In this document: piece by piece, positions 7,698 through 14,061 of the stretch
How positions within the stretch are numbered: the stretch's first letter is position 1
Layout: each line of letters starts with the position of its first letter
Origin: Bacillota bacterium
Lineage (GTDB): Bacteria > Bacillota > Clostridia > Lachnospirales > Lachnospiraceae
Reading direction: 5' to 3'
NCBI GenBank assembly: GCA_023420935.1
Contig: JAEZUR010000012.1
Location: forward strand, 1 to 19,156
DNA length: 19,156 nt
Made by a program: the position numbers and the translations under genes
Notes under the pieces: generated by a model
Seen by the model: only the letters and a program-made list of their open reading frames with translations
Told to the model about the DNA's origin: nothing
Databases searched by the model: none

Positions 7698-8456
7698 TTA
7701 TTTTTCCTCCTTCTTCCCAATGATTGTTAGGAATATTTCTTCTAATGTAGGTTGTTTTTCAACATATTCAACTTCAGCTGGTGGAAATAATTTCTTCAAT
7801 CCCTCCAGTGTGTCTTGAGCTATGATCTTTCCATCATGAAGAATTGCAATTTTATCTGCAAGTTGTTCTGCTTCCTCTAGATATTGAGTCGTTAAGAATA
7901 CGGTAGTTCCTGAAGCTGATAATTCTTTTACAATTTTCCAAACTTCTAAACGTGCTTCTGGATCAAGACCTGTTGTTGGCTCATCTAGGAAAATAATCTT
8001 TGGTCTACCCACTAGGCTCATAGCGATATCAATTCGTCGTTTCATACCTCCAGAGTAAGTGCTCACCCTGCGATCTGCTGCCTCTGTCATGTCAAAACGT
8101 CGTATTAACTCCTCTGCCACTTGATTAGGATTTTTAAGATGTCTTAGTTTTGCTATCATTTGAAGATTTTCGCGACCGGTTAAAATCTCATCAATGGCAG
8201 CAAACTGACCGGTAAGACTAATTAATCCTCTAATGTCAGCTGGGTTTTTCTCAATGTCAAAGCCACTGATTGTTACACTTCCCGAATCTGCTTTCAGTAA
8301 AGTTGCCATAATTCTTATCATGGTTGTTTTTCCTGCTCCATTGGAACCTAGTAATGCAAAGATACCTCCTTGCTCTACTTCTAGATTTACTCCTTTTAGT
8401 ACTTCTACATTTTTGTATGATTTCTTTAATGCATTAATTTGTATCATATTATTCAT
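7698..8456 (-). CDS. ABC transporter ATPase (DrrA-like)
   Basis: 252 residues. Walker A GSNGAGKT (38-45), Q-loop region ISLTGQFAAID, signature STYSGGMKRR, Walker B KIIFLDEPTTGLD, and switch-region LTTQYLEEAEQLAD. These are typical of DrrA-type drug exporter ATPases. The C-terminal extension is short and ends in LEEIFLTIIG. AAGGAGGATTAG precedes the ATG. It pairs with the permease at 6933-7697. Between it and the strong terminator at 8534-8577 I see no convincing promoter, so its expression may need read-through from the PadR-DUF1048-KTR genes upstream. Confidence 0.92.
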   Translation of the reverse strand: MNNMIQINALKKSYKNVEVLKGVNLEVEQGGIFALLGSNGAGKTTMIRIMATLLKADSGSVTISGFDIEKNPADIRGLISLTGQFAAIDEILTGRENLQMIAKLRHLKNPNQVAEELIRRFDMTEAADRRVSTYSGGMKRRIDIAMSLVGRPKIIFLDEPTTGLDPEARLEVWKIVKELSASGTTVFLTTQYLEEAEQLADKIAILHDGKIIAQDTLEGLKKLFPPAEVEYVEKQPTLEEIFLTIIGKKEEK

Positions 8457-8533
8457 GAATCTAATCCTCCTTAAAATATATTAATCTGACTTAAAACCCC
8501 TTCTATCTATTCCCTACCGTTTCAGCAGTAATA

Positions 8534-8577
8534 GAAAAAGAGCCGACAACTGTGATTTCACTCACGGTTATCGGCTC
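8534..8577 (-). terminator. Strong rho-independent terminator containing the KTR stop codon
   Basis: On the minus strand GAGCCGATAACCGTGA (8577-8562), loop GTGAAA, TCACAGTTGTCGGCTC (8555-8540), then TTTTTC. 14 Watson-Crick pairs, one G-U and one mismatch. The TAA stop of the KTR gene (8570-8568) is inside the 5' arm. It separates the regulatory genes from the ABC transporter genes of the same cluster and may work as an attenuator. Confidence 0.88.
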
Positions 8578-8756
8578 TGCGTCATAGCGTCTGGCTCTTT
8601 GATAACTACTATATTCATTTGCTTAACATTAATAATCGTTTCCTGTTTGCACTTGGGACAAAATAGGGGGAAGTTTTCAAGTACCGTATCATCCCGTACC
8701 TTGACCCTTGTTTTCTTGCCACAGACAGGACATAATATCCATTCGTATTTATACAC
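8568..8756 (-). CDS. Cysteine-rich KTR domain protein
   Basis: A small protein (62 residues from the GTG at 8756) with CPVCGKKTR and, 22 residues later, CPKCKQETIINVKQMN and KEPDA.TQSR. This is the Cys_rich_KTR family (PF14205 type). Two CxxC pairs suggest one zinc ribbon. Function is unknown; homologues are frequent near mobile resistance elements in Firmicutes. Start choice: the GTG comes one base after the stop of the upstream DUF1048 gene and has AAGGGATGG before it. An ATG at 8786 would overlap that gene by 29 bases with a weaker site. The stop lies within the terminator 8534-8577. Confidence 0.75.
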   Translation of the reverse strand: MYKYEWILCPVCGKKTRVKVRDDTVLENFPLFCPKCKQETIINVKQMNIVVIKEPDAMTQSR

Positions 8757-8757
8757 T

Positions 8758-9126
8758 TTACCATCCCTTTTCCTTAGAAGTACCATTATCCATAGCCTTT
8801 TTCATAGTCTGACTAACTTCTTGATTAACAGATTCTTGACAGATGTCAGCGTAAGTTTTTGAATCTTTCATGAGATCGTCACAGAATGCAGCAACATCAC
8901 TACCTGTTACTTCAAGCACGCCTTTTCTTAAGGATACACCCTCTTCAAATAGATCAATAATCCCCGAAAGTATACCCGTACCCTCTGTTAACTCAACAGG
9001 TCCTACCTTGAAGAGATATTTTTGAATTTCTCCATAAACAATCTGATAATCTTCTGGGAGCGCTTTCACACGCGCCTTATGCGCCCTCCACTCTTTTTTT
9101 CCTTCAATGATATCTTGTATTCTCAT
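8758..9126 (-). CDS. DUF1048 family protein, second copy
   Basis: 122 residues. It resembles the neighbour at 9137-9484: an EW..H..R...LP.DYQ.VY..I..YL start, then GIIDLFEEGVSLRKGVLEVTGSDVAAFCDDL, the DUF1048 core. No membrane segment or catalytic motif is visible. DUF1048 proteins accompany PadR repressors; in Listeria LftS (DUF1048) is encoded with LftR (PadR) and affects control of an ABC exporter. The two adjacent copies probably arose by duplication or act as a pair. Starts 10 bases after the first copy ends and has AGGAGG before its ATG. The C-terminal SKEKGW tail is hydrophilic. Confidence 0.82.
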   Translation of the reverse strand: MRIQDIIEGKKEWRAHKARVKALPEDYQIVYGEIQKYLFKVGPVELTEGTGILSGIIDLFEEGVSLRKGVLEVTGSDVAAFCDDLMKDSKTYADICQESVNQEVSQTMKKAMDNGTSKEKGW

Positions 9127-9136
9127 ATGATTCCTC

Positions 9137-9484
9137 CTATTTACCTAATTTTCTAGCGATATTATTGTTCAGTTGCTGACGCCATTTGTCTCGAAAAGAC
9201 TTAGCGCCTTCTTCACCTACCAATGCGGCACAGAATCCTTTCATATCGTCACCCAAAGCCTCTTCTACACTCAGGCCATCTGCCGCTGTTTCTTCAAGAA
9301 GGCCAAGTACACCGTCAAGAATTGGCATTAGGTTACGTCCAGTGAAATCTGAATATGTCCAAAGATTAGATTTAATATTTTCCCATGCAGCTTGATATTC
9401 AGTTGGTAACTTTTGTGCTCGCAGTTCAAACGCTTTCATTTCTTTCGTCATGTCACTTCCAGTTATTTTTTCAAAAAAATTCAT
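9137..9484 (-). CDS. DUF1048 family protein, first copy
   Basis: 115 residues, predicted soluble and helical. It has MTKEMKAFELRAQKLPTEYQAAWE, then DFTGRNLMPILDGVLGLLEE and GDDMKGFCAALVGEEG, as in DUF1048 proteins. The ATG overlaps the padR stop (ATGA at 9481-9484), so it is translationally coupled to the PadR repressor. This order padR-DUF1048 is the common arrangement. The likely role is partner or modulator of the PadR repressor; the mechanism is unknown. Confidence 0.85.
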   Translation of the reverse strand: MNFFEKITGSDMTKEMKAFELRAQKLPTEYQAAWENIKSNLWTYSDFTGRNLMPILDGVLGLLEETAADGLSVEEALGDDMKGFCAALVGEEGAKSFRDKWRQQLNNNIARKLGK

Positions 9485-9807
9485 TCTGTTCTCTCCTTTA
9501 ACTCATTAATTTTTGATGATACGAATTCCCATCTCTCCCAGAACTTACGCAGTTCCTCACGACCTGCGTCATTGAGAGTGAAAAACTTTCGTGGGGGACC
9601 CATATCGGATGGTTTCTTTTCAATGTTCACTAGTTTATTCTTCTCAAGCCGTACCAAAATGGTATATACTGTCCCATCCACTACATCAGAAAATCCTAGG
9701 GCATTCAGCTGCCGTGTGATCTCGTAACCGTAGGTTTCCTCGCGACTGATAATTTCAAGGACACAACCTTCTAGCACACCTTTTAACATCTCTGTTATAT
9801 TCTTCAA
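9481..9807 (-). CDS. PadR-family transcriptional repressor
   Basis: 108 residues, the short (PadR-s2, LftR/LmrR-like) type. Winged helix in residues 8-80: LEGCVLEIISREETYGYEITRQL, then VVDGTVYTILVRLEKNKLV, GPPRKFFTLNDAGREEL, followed by a C-terminal dimerisation helix. The start is TTG at 9807 with AGGTGAT upstream. It is first gene of the cluster; the dyad at 9859-9888 over its own -10 is the expected autorepression site. PadR-s2 proteins bind planar hydrophobic drugs in the dimer pore and then release DNA. Confidence 0.92.
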   Translation of the reverse strand: MKNITEMLKGVLEGCVLEIISREETYGYEITRQLNALGFSDVVDGTVYTILVRLEKNKLVNIEKKPSDMGPPRKFFTLNDAGREELRKFWERWEFVSSKINELKERTE

Positions 9808-9858
9808 ATTTTAATCACCTCATCACTATTTAGTATTACCGATATTCTGTATTACTTA

Positions 9859-9897
9859 CTACCACTATATAGTAACACATAGTAGTAGAGTTGTCAA
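9859..9897 (-). promoter_or_regulatory. padR promoter with overlapping dyad operator
   Basis: Minus-strand TTGACA (9892-9897), 17 bases, TACTAT (9869-9874). An inverted repeat CTACTACTAT (9888-9879) / ATAGTGGTAG (9868-9859), 9 of 10 matching, encloses the -10 box. This is where an autoregulating PadR protein would act. Confidence 0.75.
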
Positions 9898-9983
9898 TAA
9901 CTTATTATTAATAAGTTTGAGATTTAAATTCATGGTGTTGTTAGGTACACTTTTTGCATTCTATCGATTATTACTTATAAAAA

Positions 9984-10008
9984 AAACTACCAATCGGTAG
10001 TTTTTTAT
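9984..10008. terminator. Bidirectional terminator after the DUF2202 gene
   Basis: ACTACC-AATC-GGTAGT flanked by a run of A on the left and of T on the right. On the minus strand it follows the DUF2202 stop by about 10 bases and gives a stem followed by eight T. Confidence 0.8.
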
Positions 10009-10017
10009 CTTCTTATC

Positions 10018-10662
10018 TTATTTTACTATGCAGTTTTCCTGTGATGAGTTTCTATTTCCTATTCCATTTCCGCAATTGCCTTTTCCATTTTGATTTATGT
10101 TTCCTGTACCATTGCAATTACCATTTCCACTGCCACAAATTACTCCATCAACTTGTCTCTGGAATGCTACAAGATGCTTCTCAGATGCATTCATTAATGC
10201 TTCAAATACTTCTCTTACATCATCTGGTAGATTTTCTTTTAAAAAGCTCTCATACATTGTTATATTTTTTTCTTCTGCTTCTACTCCAATTTCGTAAGCT
10301 ATATCTAATGTTTCTGGAACTACAACTAGGCTTTTCCAATCTTTATCTGGTACTGATACATCATATTCTTCAAAAAGTGGTGTTAAAAGACTAATATGAG
10401 TGGCTTCTGCCTTAATGATATTGGAAAATGGCTTTTGCACACCCAAAGTATCTATAATAACATCATACTCTGCTTGAGCTAAATTCTCATCTTCCATTGC
10501 GTATACAAGCATATCTTCTAGTGAATATTCGGAATCCGCGGACGCTCCTGCAGCGCCTGTATCTGTATTTGCTGCATAAACCGTTGCACCTGTTATTAAT
10601 CCTGTTACCAATAAGCCGGCTGCCAATAACCCAACTGTCATATTTCTTAATTGTTTTTTCAT
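10018..10662 (-). CDS. Secreted DUF2202 (ferritin-like) protein with Gly/Asn/Cys tail
   Basis: 214 residues from the ATG at 10662. AGGAG directly abuts an ATG at 10671 but is 9 bases from this one, so this start is preferred. A signal peptide MKKQLRNMTVGLLAAGLLV...ATVYAA is followed by a helical DUF2202 domain (about residues 45-170). The domain has repeated Glu and His suited to a ferritin-like diiron bundle: MEDENLAQAEYD, KAEATHISLL, EEKNITMYE, SEKHLVAF. The tail is rich in Gly, Asn and Cys (CGSGNGNCNGTGN to ENC) and could bind metal or form disulfides. Metal binding is family inference. Its promoter carries OmpR-type direct repeats (10762-10797). Confidence 0.82.
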   Translation of the reverse strand: MKKQLRNMTVGLLAAGLLVTGLITGATVYAANTDTGAAGASADSEYSLEDMLVYAMEDENLAQAEYDVIIDTLGVQKPFSNIIKAEATHISLLTPLFEEYDVSVPDKDWKSLVVVPETLDIAYEIGVEAEEKNITMYESFLKENLPDDVREVFEALMNASEKHLVAFQRQVDGVICGSGNGNCNGTGNINQNGKGNCGNGIGNRNSSQENCIVK

Positions 10663-10761
10663 CGTAAACATCTCCTATTCTGATTTATAATGCAGATAAG
10701 TCATTTCATCTGCCGTTTCATGGTGAATGAGTTTCATGTAGTCTTTCTTTTCTACATCCTC

Positions 10762-10797
10762 AGTATAGGAAAAATTTATGATAGAAGTGTGATAGAA
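10762..10797 (-). promoter_or_regulatory. OmpR-type activated promoter of the DUF2202 gene
   Basis: On the minus strand two exact copies of TTCTATCA (10797-10790 and 10786-10779) have an 11-base period. About 11 bases later comes TATACT (10767-10762). Direct repeats of one helical turn in place of a -35 are typical of sites for OmpR/PhoB-type response regulators. No response regulator is in the window, but a sensor-kinase remnant lies immediately upstream. Confidence 0.6.
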
Positions 10798-10798
10798 C

Positions 10799-10942
10799 TC
10801 AGAAAGAAGTATGAGAGTTTTCTTTCTTAAGCTCAAACCAAAATATGGAACCTTCACCAAGCTTACTTTCTACTCCATAAGGCATGTGATGCATATCAAG
10901 AATGCTTTTTACGATAGCAAGTCCCAAACCAGTTCCATTGTT
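10799..10942 (-). pseudogene. 3' remnant of a sensor histidine kinase
   Basis: 47 codons in one frame encode NNGTGLGLAIVKSILDMHH, then MPYGVESKLGEGSIFWFELKK and a stop at 10799-10801. GTGLGLAIVK is the G2 box of the HATPase_c domain and GEGSIFWFELK its last strand, so this is the last sixth of a two-component kinase. The frame is stopped immediately upstream by TAA inside the inverted repeat at 10943-10980. The dimerisation, N and G1 boxes are absent and unrelated sequence leading to the ZIP transporter gene takes their place. It is not functional. Confidence 0.88.
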
Positions 10943-10980
10943 TTAAGAGCATTCAAATTTTAGACTTTGAATGCTCTTAA
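10943..10980. repeat. Perfect 15-bp inverted repeat at the kinase breakpoint
   Basis: TTAAGAGCATTCAAA (10943-10957) and TTTGAATGCTCTTAA (10966-10980) with an 8-base loop. No T-tract in either direction, although it could still end the ZIP transcript. It starts exactly where the histidine kinase frame breaks off, which suggests a role in, or a scar from, the rearrangement. Confidence 0.75.
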
Positions 10981-11026
10981 GTAACCTTACTTATTTAAAT
11001 ATAATAATAACAAAGCAATTAATAGT

Positions 11027-11836
11027 TTATAAAAACAATAATAGACTTAATGCCATCACAGCCATACCTGCAATTAATCCATAAATGGATAGATGATGCT
11101 CCCCATATTCTCTAGCAGATGGAAGCAATTCATCAAGGCTTATATAAACCATTATACCTGCAACGGATGCGAAAATAAAACCAAACATTGCCTCATTAAA
11201 GAACTTAAATAAAAGCAAATACCCGATAAGTGAACCAATTGGTTCAGATAATCCGGATAAGAAAGATAATTTGAAAGCTTGTTTTCTACTTCCGGTCGCA
11301 TAAAAAATTGGTACTGCCACAGCAATTCCTTCTGGAATATTATGAATTGCAATGGCGAATGCAATAGGTATCCCAAGACTAGGATCGCTTAAAGCTGCAG
11401 TAAATGTCGCTAATCCTTCCGGAAAATTATGGATACCGATCGCTAATGCAGTGAACATTCCCATTCGCATTAATCTAGATTTATGCTCTTCACTTTTTCC
11501 ATCCATCTCTTCAACTGTATGTATTTCGTGAGGATTTTCTGTAGATGGAATCAGTTTATCAATAATTGCAATAATTAATATGCCAAAAAAGAAACCACCA
11601 ACAGTAGCCCAAGTTCCACCCTTTATACCAAGAGCCGAAATTAAAGCATCTTTCGCTTTTACAAAAATCTCTATGAAAGAAACATAAATCATTACTCCCG
11701 CTGAAAAACCTAACGCAATAGATAAAAATTTTGTACTTGTCCTCTTGGTAAGTAAAGATAATGCGCTTCCAATTCCTGTTGAGAGACCTGCAAAAAGAGT
11801 TAATGCAAATGCAAATAAAACACTAGAAAGTTCCAT
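11027..11836 (-). CDS. zupT: ZIP-family divalent metal importer (ZupT-like)
   Basis: 269 residues, eight predicted transmembrane segments. The two metal-site helices carry HNFPEGLATF and HNIPEGIAVAVP, the signature of the ZupT branch of the ZIP family (zinc, iron and manganese uptake). The loop between helices 3 and 4 has ENPHEIHTVEEMDG..EEHKSR, the variable His-containing loop. Length is normal and AAGGAGGAG precedes ATG. A promoter at 11939-11968 and two dyads in the leader (11871-11925) suggest metal- or repressor-dependent control. The metal cannot be told from sequence. Confidence 0.93.
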   Translation of the reverse strand: MELSSVLFAFALTLFAGLSTGIGSALSLLTKRTSTKFLSIALGFSAGVMIYVSFIEIFVKAKDALISALGIKGGTWATVGGFFFGILIIAIIDKLIPSTENPHEIHTVEEMDGKSEEHKSRLMRMGMFTALAIGIHNFPEGLATFTAALSDPSLGIPIAFAIAIHNIPEGIAVAVPIFYATGSRKQAFKLSFLSGLSEPIGSLIGYLLLFKFFNEAMFGFIFASVAGIMVYISLDELLPSAREYGEHHLSIYGLIAGMAVMALSLLLFL

Positions 11837-11870
11837 TTGTCTCCTCCTTATAATATAAATTTAAAAGCAA

Positions 11871-11925
11871 TTGCGAAACCTAAACATTTATGAATTATGT
11901 TGAGTTTCACAATACTTTAGTATTG
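11871..11925. promoter_or_regulatory. zupT leader: copy C of the shared dyad plus a 16-bp palindrome
   Basis: ATTGCGAAAC begins at 11870 and pairs with GTTTCACAAT further right (9 of 10). This is copy C of the segment seen at 6151 and 12355. Overlapping it, CAATACT-TT-AGTATTG (11910-11925) is a perfect 7-bp-arm palindrome. Both lie between the zupT -10 and its ATG, fitting operator function or RNA structure in the leader. Confidence 0.55.
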
Positions 11926-11938
11926 ATATATTAATACC

Positions 11939-11968
11939 ATTATATATAATAAATCTCTATGTTGACAA
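11939..11968 (-). promoter_or_regulatory. Putative zupT promoter
   Basis: Minus-strand TTGTCA (11963-11968), 18 bases, TATAAT (11939-11944), giving a leader of about 95 bases. Confidence 0.6.
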
Positions 11969-12035
11969 GTTTCTTTCAAGCATATTTTTATCATTTTATA
12001 TTTGTTATAATAACTTAATTGTTGTAAGCTATTTT

Positions 12036-12257
12036 TTAAAAACTTAAGCTTTTTATCGGACAAACCCTAATGCAATGTCCGCATCTTACACATTTCTCAT
12101 CATCCCATATCCACGTTTTCTCCTTACGGTCTACCGTGATAGCTTTTGATCTGCAGCTTTGGCATTTGCCACAATATAAGCATTTACTGGAATCATTATG
12201 TATAGTACCCTTATCAAGATTATGTTTTCTTATGAGTTTAATGAGGAAATTTTTCAT
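12036..12257 (-). CDS. Small dicluster 4Fe-4S ferredoxin-like protein
   Basis: 73 residues. Cysteines at 26, 29, 32 and 35 (CLYCGKCQSC) and at 56, 59, 62 and 66 (CVRCGHCIRVCP). The second set is the canonical CxxCxxCxxxCP. The first has CxxCxxCxxC with no following Pro, a shortened variant. The N-terminal 25 residues are basic. It is probably a cytoplasmic electron carrier; the partner is unknown. It is transcribed divergently from the MarR gene, whose dyad lies between them, so MarR may control both. AAGGAGC precedes ATG. Confidence 0.82.
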   Translation of the reverse strand: MKNFLIKLIRKHNLDKGTIHNDSSKCLYCGKCQSCRSKAITVDRKEKTWIWDDEKCVRCGHCIRVCPIKSLSF

Positions 12258-12316
12258 ATTTTTTGCTCCTTATTTTTGGGGTTTGATGTCTATTGTTTTA
12301 TTGTTTCTTAAAAACC

Positions 12317-12345
12317 ATATTACTCTTTCTTAATTCGTTTGTCAA
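12317..12345 (-). promoter_or_regulatory. Promoter of the ferredoxin gene
   Basis: Minus-strand TTGACA (12340-12345), 17 bases, TAATAT (12317-12322). Near consensus. Its -35 is about 10 bases from copy B of the shared dyad. Confidence 0.7.
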
Positions 12346-12354
12346 TATTGTTTC

Positions 12355-12411
12355 TTGGAAACTAAAAAATATTTTTGAAATTCCAATACATATGTTATAC
12401 TATGGTATACT
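12355..12411 (+). promoter_or_regulatory. marR promoter with copy B of the shared dyad and a second operator-like dyad
   Basis: TTGAAA (12375-12380), 17 bases, TACTAT (12398-12403). The -35 lies inside the dyad 12355-12390 (TTGGAA ... TTCCAA arms), which is nearly the same as 6151-6185. The -10 overlaps a second dyad TATAC-TATG-GTATA (12396-12409). The arrangement fits autorepression by the MarR protein. Confidence 0.6.
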
Positions 12412-12436
12412 TATCTGAATATCGGGAGGAATTAAA

Positions 12437-12964
12437 GTGGCAAACGATTTAAATAATGGAACTAATACCGTCAACAATAAAGATGAACTTGTTATGGAAA
12501 TAAAAAAACTTACGTTTGAGATAATACACCAACATACTTCTGAGTTTGATGAGAAAAAACAATGGATGTCATATAAGTGCAATAATCCATCCTTATTAAA
12601 TAAAGTTGATGATATGACCATAGTAATGCTGCATGTATTGGATGCTATTGGAAGATTGGAACCGGTAAATAGTATAACAATTTCAAAAGATACTGATATT
12701 CCTAAAGGAACTGTTTCTAAAATTATGCCTAAATTAATATCAAAAAAATTTATTACCAAGGAGTCTTTACCAAATAATAAAAAAGAATATCTGTTTCGTA
12801 TAACCCCTCTTGGTAAGGAGCTTTTTCATCTTCATGAGCAAATGCATAAACAAAATGACATAAAGATTAGTAATTTTCTCAATAAATATGACACCCGGGA
12901 TTTACAGTTTCTGATTAGAATGTTATTGGATTTTGCTAATGAATTAGATTTAGATAAAGAATAG
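12437..12964 (+). CDS. MarR-family transcriptional regulator
   Basis: 175 residues with GTG start and GGGAGGA upstream; the only plus-strand gene in the window. Winged helix in about residues 65-125: TIVMLHVLDAIGR, then ITISKDTDIPKGTVSKIMPKLISKKFI (helix 3-recognition helix) and NNKKEYLFRITPLGKEL (wing and following helix). C-terminal helices (about 130-172) would make the dimer interface. It has a somewhat longer N-terminus than most MarR proteins. The ligand is unknown. Candidate targets are its own promoter and the divergent ferredoxin, and by shared dyads zupT and the araC operon. Confidence 0.9.
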   Translation: MANDLNNGTNTVNNKDELVMEIKKLTFEIIHQHTSEFDEKKQWMSYKCNNPSLLNKVDDMTIVMLHVLDAIGRLEPVNSITISKDTDIPKGTVSKIMPKLISKKFITKESLPNNKKEYLFRITPLGKELFHLHEQMHKQNDIKISNFLNKYDTRDLQFLIRMLLDFANELDLDKE

Positions 12965-12987
12965 AATGGTATTGATATCACTTAAAA

Positions 12988-13020
12988 GATAAGACCACCG
13001 GCCTCGCCGACGGTCTTATC
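12988..13020. terminator. Terminator between convergent marR and class D beta-lactamase genes
   Basis: GATAAGACC (12988-12996) pairs with GGTCTTATC (13012-13020); an inner CGGC...GCCG stem adds stability. It is flanked by A/T-rich runs, TTTTAAG on the minus strand, so it likely serves both directions. Confidence 0.78.
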
Positions 13021-14061
13021 TTAATAAATATCTGTTTCATTACGTTCATCATAATACTTACTTATTATATCAATAGCAATTTCTTTTGCCATTGCTCCAG
13101 AAACCTCTTTCTTTTCGTCATTTAATCGGACAGCAAAGTAATATCTTACATCCGAATTCTCGAACATTCCAACAAACCAACCATTATCCCTATGTTTTGT
13201 TTTAATATTTTGGCCTGTACCCGTTTTTCCATATACAGAATTGTTTGCAATCTTCTGCGTTAGCATTACTTCTTTTAGTATACTAATATTATGCATTGTA
13301 AAATCTGTTTTACCATCAAAAATGCTTGCTAGAATATCTACCTGTTCCTTCGGCGAAATTTCTAATGATGATTCTAACCAAAATCCATTCAATTCTGGTA
13401 ACGAATTAATTCCACTACCGTCCCATTGACTTATATCATTATTTCCATACTCCAATTTATCAAGATAACTTTGAACATTACTCTGACCTACTTTATCTAT
13501 TACTTTTCTAAAGTACCAAACACACGACTCTTTAAAAGCATCCTTTAAGGATAAGTCATCATTCCATGAATCCATTGCATAAATAGTTTTATCATAGCCC
13601 ATTTTAGAGTCAACAGAACTTAGCACTCCATTATCCAATCCCATTAATGTTGCCATGATTTTGAATGTTGAGCAAGGTGATGTACGCGTTTCACATAACT
13701 CTTCATTATACATGTTATAGACATTTGTATCACTATTAAAAAATACTGCACACCCTTCAATTCCATCAAATGAATCACTATAATCAACAACTTTAATTTG
13801 TGCCTTTTCCTGTGTAACTTTCACTTCAGCTGAAGGTGTATTATTTTCTATTGATGTTTCCTGAGAACCAATAATTGTAGGAGAAGGTGGTATGGTTGAA
13901 GTGTTTTCCACTATCGTATCATTGTTGTTATCATTTGCTTTATTACAGCCTGTAAAACCTAAGCATATTAAGAAAGCCAGAATAAAACAAGTACTCTTTT
14001 TTATTAAAATGACTTTATAGAAATACCTAAGATTTTTTTTATTAAGATATAATCTCTTCAT
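13021..14061 (-). CDS. Class D (OXA-type) beta-lactamase lipoprotein
   Basis: 346 residues from the ATG at 14061. It has all class D motifs: S131-TF-K134 nucleophile (PCSTFK), S179-C-V181 (SxV), Y205-G-N207, W228-LESSL and K279-TG281. N-terminal residues 22-39 are hydrophobic and end in GFTGC, a lipobox with Cys39, so the enzyme is probably membrane-anchored outside the cell after a Ser/Thr/Asn-rich linker (40-90). Relatives occur in Clostridia and bacilli. Start choice: this ATG forms an ATGA overlap with the yolD stop (14058-14061) and has GGGAG eight bases before. The alternative ATG at 14076 has no good site. Hydrolysis is predicted by family, not shown; a transpeptidase sensor is the main alternative. 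Confidence 0.88.
   Translation of the reverse strand: MKRLYLNKKNLRYFYKVILIKKSTCFILAFLICLGFTGCNKANDNNNDTIVENTSTIPPSPTIIGSQETSIENNTPSAEVKVTQEKAQIKVVDYSDSFDGIEGCAVFFNSDTNVYNMYNEELCETRTSPCSTFKIMATLMGLDNGVLSSVDSKMGYDKTIYAMDSWNDDLSLKDAFKESCVWYFRKVIDKVGQSNVQSYLDKLEYGNNDISQWDGSGINSLPELNGFWLESSLEISPKEQVDILASIFDGKTDFTMHNISILKEVMLTQKIANNSVYGKTGTGQNIKTKHRDNGWFVGMFENSDVRYYFAVRLNDEKKEVSGAMAKEIAIDIISKYYDERNETDIY

Noticed and set aside
9899..9917. AT-rich palindrome AACTTATTA-T-TAATAAGTT upstream of padR
   Set aside because: Perfect, but only A/T-rich with one C/G pair, upstream of the -35 and outside the dyad that fits PadR; too weak to call an operator.
10097..10150. Short repeats in the DUF2202 3' end considered as a CRISPR or satellite array
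   Set aside because: The repeats are irregular Gly-Asn codons of a low-complexity protein tail, without fixed repeat and spacer lengths.
10041..10394. 117-codon plus-strand ORF rich in Leu, His and Phe
   Set aside because: Complement of the Gly/Asn/Glu-rich DUF2202 gene; composition is a codon-shadow effect.
10675..10860. 61-codon minus-strand ORF between DUF2202 and the kinase remnant
   Set aside because: It overlaps the kinase remnant in another frame and contains the direct-repeat promoter; no family resemblance.
12400..12759. 119-codon minus-strand ORF
   Set aside because: It is antisense to the MarR gene, which has clear family motifs, and reaches into its promoter.
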